64,000 nucleotides of DNA, taken from the NCBI RefSeq assembly GCF_001625305.1, contig NW_017802436.1, positions 875,251-939,250 on the forward strand, read 5' to 3'. Below the pieces are notes generated by a model. It had not been told where the DNA came from. It saw only the letters and a list, made by a program, of their open reading frames with translations, and ran no database searches. Made by a program: the position numbers and the translations under genes. Of the stretch, positions 59,495 through 64,000 are shown piece after piece. Positions within the stretch are counted from its first letter, which is position 1; the number at the start of each line of letters is the position of its first letter. The DNA comes from Branchiostoma belcheri. Taxonomy: Eukaryota; Chordata; Leptocardii; Amphioxiformes; Branchiostomatidae.

Positions 59495-59830
59495 GGCAGG
59501 GCTCGAAATTTATTTTTTTAAAATAGGTGCACTACAGCACCCAACCTAAAAAAAATTGAGTGCACAAGAATGTTTTAGGTGCACTATATAAAATGAAATA
59601 AGTAGAATGTCTATATAAAAAGTATAATTATGTTTCATTTCAAGAAAAGTACTATTATATAACAATTATTGTATTTTTTTTCTGACACTTAGATGTTTAG
59701 AATATGCGGTAACTACTATATATTTAATACCTTTGCATACGTTAAACCTATGAAAATATTTGGGTGCACTGCTGCACCCACAGAAAAAATTGTTGCACAG
59801 TTCCAAATGTGGGTGCACTAAGGTGCACAT
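59495..59830. repeat. GGTGCAC palindrome repeat
   Basis: GCTCGAAATTTATTTTTT is followed by several GTGCAC-containing words (TAGGTGCACTACAGCACCC, GGGTGCACTGCTGCACCC, GGGTGCACTAAGGTGCAC). It is related to 12469-12537. Nature unknown. Confidence 0.6.
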
Positions 59831-59849
59831 GCACCGAGTGGAGGGGCTG

Positions 59850-60142
59850 ATGGGCATGAGGGGGCCCTTAGGGAACGCGGGAGGACTCAGGGTTCCCATG
59901 GCAAGAGCCTCCAGACTGCAGAATTCATTCCTGCATCGCACCATCAGACTTTATAATAGTCAAATGCAGAATTAGTTTTCATTTGTACATATTGTCATTG
60001 TCGTGAATCTGTATGTTTTGTTTGTACCTACGTTGTATTTTCATGTACTACTATGTAAGGTCAGCACAATTCAGCGGTCCATAACATGTTATGTACTGCT
60101 GCTATGCTGACCACTGTCTTGAATAAAAGAATAAAAAAAGAA
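59850..60142 (+). mobile_element. 3' end of a retrotransposon-like element
   Basis: The frame ends SRLQNSFLHRTIRLYNS before a TAG at 59975, an ORF2-like terminus. A 3' UTR with TGTACATATTGTCATTG and a GAATAAAAGAATAAAA tail follow. 5'-truncated. Confidence 0.55.
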
Positions 60143-61354
60143 TTATAAGTATTTCGAGTCCTGGTTGAGGACAGCAGGAAAGTTGGTTCCCGTCATTTTG
60201 CTGTGCCCACGCACGAGTAAATAACTGTGTTACTCGAGGGTTGATTGGGCGTTGAAAGAGTGATGGCAGTCTTATTATACTGGGGGCGAAGTGATCCAGG
60301 CAATCACTGGGTGTAATAGCATTATTAGGCCACACCAATTTAATTTGTTGGTTCTCGGATTCGCCTCTTCATTTTTTCCTGATTTGCAAAAAAAAAAAAA
60401 ATTCAGAATCAGCTGCAAAATGCTCATATTTTGCCCTGAATAGTTGAAAAGAGTCCTTTTCTTCCTAGTCGTTACAGTTACTCCATCTTTCAATGCAATG
60501 GTATCATTAGAAGTTCACAATTCATTGTTAAATTTTGAACCAGCCTTTTGTGTTGACTTCACACCTCCTATCGTAGCATTTGGGGCTATAATAGGATGCC
60601 TAGATCTGTTTTTATTTTTATTTTTTTCCGCCCTGTCGCTTCATATTTTTTCTGAAAAAATCCGAGAACCAACAAATTAAATTGGTGTGGCCTTAGTGCA
60701 ATTTTCCAAGATTTTACGTGATGAAGGAAGTAGGGCATTAGAAAGCCTTGCACTGGGTCTACACGTACAAAAAAATGTATAACATAATGTATAATTTTGC
60801 TTGCAGTATCACCAGTCAAATATCTACATTGTAAATTGCAAAAACATTCAAATTCGTTTGACGGACAATACAAACAGACAAATTTAATTGCAAATACGTG
60901 GGACCGAATATGTAGCATTTTCTGTTCTTTCTCTGTCAAAATGTATTTTCCACGATTAAAAAGATTGATTTTAATGACAAGAATTCTACATTAAATAGAG
61001 GCTTACTGGTAGTCTCTATATCCATTCTGAATTCGGTGCACTGGTGGCATTTGAGAGCTTTTTTAGTGCAATTGACACCATTTTTGCTTCCACGGGGTAC
61101 CAAAGTCGTAAAGACTAATGGGCGATTCGGTTGCCACAAAACTGTTGCTGTGTTATCAGTACTTGTTACCTCTGCCGGTGGAGAAACAAATGTCAGATTG
61201 AAGATTTCCCTCTCCGGCATTTAATGTCTAAAACAGGTCCAGCGAGAATAATTGGCAGTTCGGTTGCCACAGATACCGACTGTTGCTTTCGTGTTATCAG
61301 TACTATCATAGTCTTTTCTGGCAGTATATTAGATTAGTAGAAAATAATGACAAA
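60079..61354. repeat. 1.28 kb segment duplicated at 62721-64000, copy 1
   Basis: It matches the second copy along its whole length. I see only one- or two-base length differences, mostly in A, T or G runs, and the total length difference is 4 bp. It includes a complete MITE. Confidence 0.95.
60328..60692. mobile_element. MITE, GGCCACACC family, full copy with TTA duplication
   Basis: The 365-bp element has about 32-bp perfect inverted ends (GGCCACACCAATTTAATTTG...) and TTA on both sides. Its interior is the reverse complement of 9167-9502. Frames inside are non-coding. Confidence 0.9.
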
Positions 61355-62220
61355 GTGAACAGTTTTATTCAGCAATCTTTGCCATTAAACGTCTAAAACA
61401 GATACAGAGTAATGGGCAGTTTTGTTTCCACAGATACCAACTGTTGCTGAGCCACTCTGTCATCACTGTTGTTCCTCCGGCTTAAACCTTAACAACCTCC
61501 CGGCGGAAGGATATTCCACCGGCTAACGAACAGCCATGACGTCTTTTCTGTCCGGTTTACGGTGTGTGTACCGCGAAGATGAGAGAGTAGCTCTAACATA
61601 ATCATGTCATTTCCGAAGATCCCTGTAGTTAAAAGTGGGAAGGAAACTCCTGTTTAGTGTTCAAAGACAACATCCTGCTTATCATGTCTTTGAGACTCAG
61701 TAAAACAGGTACAGTCTGGGTTGTTTGATGTGTGTATCCTGGCTTTGCTGGAGTATATTATAGAGAATTAAGGTTCATTGCAAGGTCTGATTGAGGATGT
61801 ACAAGATTTGAGCTTATTCGGTTGTTTTAATAATTTTGTTCTTAACCTGATATTAAGATTAAATGGATGGCGCTTTCATCTTTTATGGTTATTTCGGCGG
61901 TTTGTTTAATGTCTCTCTCATCGTGTGTTGTGATGAATGCAATTGTAGTCTTCGTGTGCTGCCTCAGAGAAAATAGGTATGGCTTTGCTTATAATTCTGA
62001 AGGGACTTTGTTGGTTCAGCAAAATATCTAAGAAAGTTGTGAGGGAATTGTCATGATATTTAGCATTTTGTTTAAATGTGTGATTACTACTAATGATGCC
62101 GTGAATACACTTTAGAACCCGCAAAAACCGTCTAATCCGCAACAATGCACGATAAAGTATCCCTTCCCACAGAATCAAAAGCCTTCGTGAAATCTACAAA
62201 TATGCGGAGGCACAGGCAGC
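61355..62220. other. No gene recognised
   Basis: A diverged third copy of ATGGGCAGT-TTG-TTCCACAGATACC-like sequence, shared with 61250-61285, lies near 61410. Nothing else seen. Confidence 0.4.
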
Positions 62221-62224
62221 CACA

Positions 62225-62700
62225 CGCACAACACTTTATTTATTTATTTATTTATTAGAATTTTCCAGACAACTGGATGGGAGGACAAAACAGGTGAATA
62301 TACACCTTTGCTAGTTGTCCTCCCAAACATTACAATAATACATTACAATAATACACATAATACAATATCGAACGATCAATAATACAATATATACACCGGA
62401 ACAATGTTAAAAAACCATACTAATACTAGTGGCGTCTTAAAGCCGTACAGGAGGCGCACCCACATGCGGTCGACCAAGAGCACGGAGCGTCAGGAATGAA
62501 GTGCTCATTGAATCTGGTAAATGACACTTTAACAAGTTGACGCTTGAAAGCTGAAATGTTGGACAGCTGATTGGCTAGGACTCCCAGATTACGAAGATCA
62601 GGACCCAGATTATTCCAGACTGTGACAAGCCGTGGGAAATAGGAATAGCTGAAGGCAGATGTTTTCGCTCTGAATGGGGTGAGCATGTGTGATCTGGAGT
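62225..62700 (-). mobile_element. Non-LTR retrotransposon 3' end
   Basis: Minus-strand frame 62690-62426 reads FSYSYFPRLVTVWNNLGPDL followed by a helical stretch and a Cys pair (CGCASC), the usual layout of an ORF2 C-terminus. A TTTA/AATA-rich 3' UTR lies at 62230-62400. The 5' side is cut by the N gap. Confidence 0.7.
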
Positions 62701-62720
62701 NNNNNNNNNNNNNNNNNNNN
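62701..62720. other. Assembly gap (20 N)
   Basis: Separates the retroelement end from the second copy of the 1.28 kb duplicated segment. Confidence 1.
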
Positions 62721-64000
62721 CCATAACATGTTATGTACTGCTGCTATGCTGACCACTGTCTTGAATAAAAGAATAAAAAAAAAGAATTATAAGTATTTCG
62801 AGTCCTGGTTGGAGGACAGCAGGAAAGTTGGTTCCCGTCATTTTGCTGTGCCCACGCACGAGTAAATAACTGTGTTACTCGAGGGTTGATTGGGCGTTGA
62901 AAGAGTGATGGCAGTCTTATTATACTGGGGGCGAAGTGATCCAGGCAATCACTGGGTGTAATAGCATTATTAGGCCACACCAATTTAATTTGTTGGTTCT
63001 CGGATTCGCCTCTTCATTTTTTCCTGATTTGCAAAAAAAAAAAAATTACAGAATCAGCTGCAAAATGCTCATATTTTGCCCTGAATAGTTGAAAAGAGTC
63101 CTTTTCTTCCTAGTCGTTACAGTTACTCCATCTTTCAATGCAATGGTATCATTAGAAGTTCACAATTCATTGTTTAAATTTTGAACCAGCCTTTTGTGTT
63201 GACTTCACACCTCCTATCGTAGCATTTGGGGCTATAATAGGATGCCTAGATCTGTTTTTATTTTTATTTTTTTCCGCCCTGTCGCTTCATATTTTTTCTG
63301 AAAAAATCCGAGAACCAACAAATTAAATTGGTGTGGCCTTAGTGCAATTTTCCAAGATTTTACGTGATGAAGGAAGTAGGGCATTAGAAAGCCTTGCACT
63401 GGGTCTACACGTACAAAAAAATGTATAACATAATGTATAATTTTGCTTGCAGTATCACCAGTCAAATATCTACATTGTAAATTGCAAAAACATTCAAATT
63501 CGTTTGACGGACAATACAAACAGACAAATTTAATTGCAAATACGTGGGACCGAATATGTAGCATTTTCTGTTCTTTCTCTGTCAAAATGTATTTTCCACG
63601 ATTAAAAAGATTGATTTTAATGACAAGAATTCTACATTAAATAGAGGCTTACTGGTAGTCTCTATATCCATTCTGAATTCGGTGCACTGGTGGCATTTGA
63701 GAGCTTTTTTAGTGCAATTGACACCATTTTTGCTTCCACGGGGTACCAAAGTCGTAAAGACTAATGGGCGATTCGGTTGCCACAAAACTGTTGCTGTGTT
63801 ATCAGTACTTGTTACCTCTGCCGGTGGAGAAACAAATGTCAGATTGAAGATTTCCCTCTCCGGCATTTAATGTCTAAAACAGGTCCAGCGAGAATAATTG
63901 GCAGTTCGGTTGCCACAGATACCGACTGTTGCTTTCGTGTTATCAGTACTATCATAGTCTTTTCTGGCAGTATATTAGATTAGTAGAAAATAATGACAAA
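62721..64000. repeat. 1.28 kb duplicated segment, copy 2
   Basis: Near-identical to 60079-61354, starts exactly at the gap edge and runs to the window end. It includes the second MITE copy at 62973-63338. Most likely a split or haplotypic assembly duplication. Confidence 0.95.

Noticed and set aside
1..64000. tRNA, rRNA, CRISPR arrays, bacterial operons
   Set aside because: I scanned by eye for B-box-like words, rRNA-like blocks and spacer arrays and saw none. The tandem arrays here have no unique spacers.

Overview
The window looks like genomic DNA of a cephalochordate (amphioxus, Branchiostoma-like). It is AT-rich animal DNA with small exons, GT-AG introns and abundant MITEs, foldback elements, non-LTR retrotransposon tails and short 2-4 copy tandem duplications. 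The two recognisable genes have chordate-type protein and exon structure. There are no bacterial features. Most short open frames are not genes. All exon models below were built by hand from splice sites, reading phase and family similarity, without transcripts or database searches.

Layout: 1-27 kb is mainly repeat territory: retroelement fragments, tandem arrays, MITEs and LINE tails. One poorly supported minus-strand gene (exons near 4.7-4.9 and 6.5-6.7 kb) lies in it. From 27.0 to 37.2 kb on the plus strand is a CART (cocaine- and amphetamine-regulated transcript) peptide precursor. It has a 5' non-coding exon, three coding exons and a predicted tiny terminal coding exon after a 7.4 kb intron that holds a foldback element and a large nested minisatellite. 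From 51.1 down to 37.9 kb on the minus strand is a complete tyrosine hydroxylase (TH) gene with a TATA box, a short non-coding first exon and 16 coding exons (523 aa). All exon phases agree, and the PKA-type site, ACT domain, iron ligands and tetramerisation tail are intact. CART and TH converge tail to tail, with poly(A) signals about 650 bp apart. From 59.4 down to 54.6 kb on the minus strand is a TATA-driven three-exon gene for a 117-aa secreted, peptide-precursor-like protein that I do not recognise. The last 4 kb hold retroelement tails, a MITE and a 1.28 kb segment present twice on either side of an N gap, probably an assembly duplication.

TH makes L-DOPA for catecholamine synthesis and CART is a neuropeptide precursor, so the window holds two neuro-endocrine genes plus a third candidate peptide gene. 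Whether they share regulation is not shown by the sequence. The best leads are the unrecognised peptide precursor, repeated duplication of exon 3' ends with their splice donors inside TH introns, and a CART-intron minisatellite whose every unit resembles a 3' splice site.
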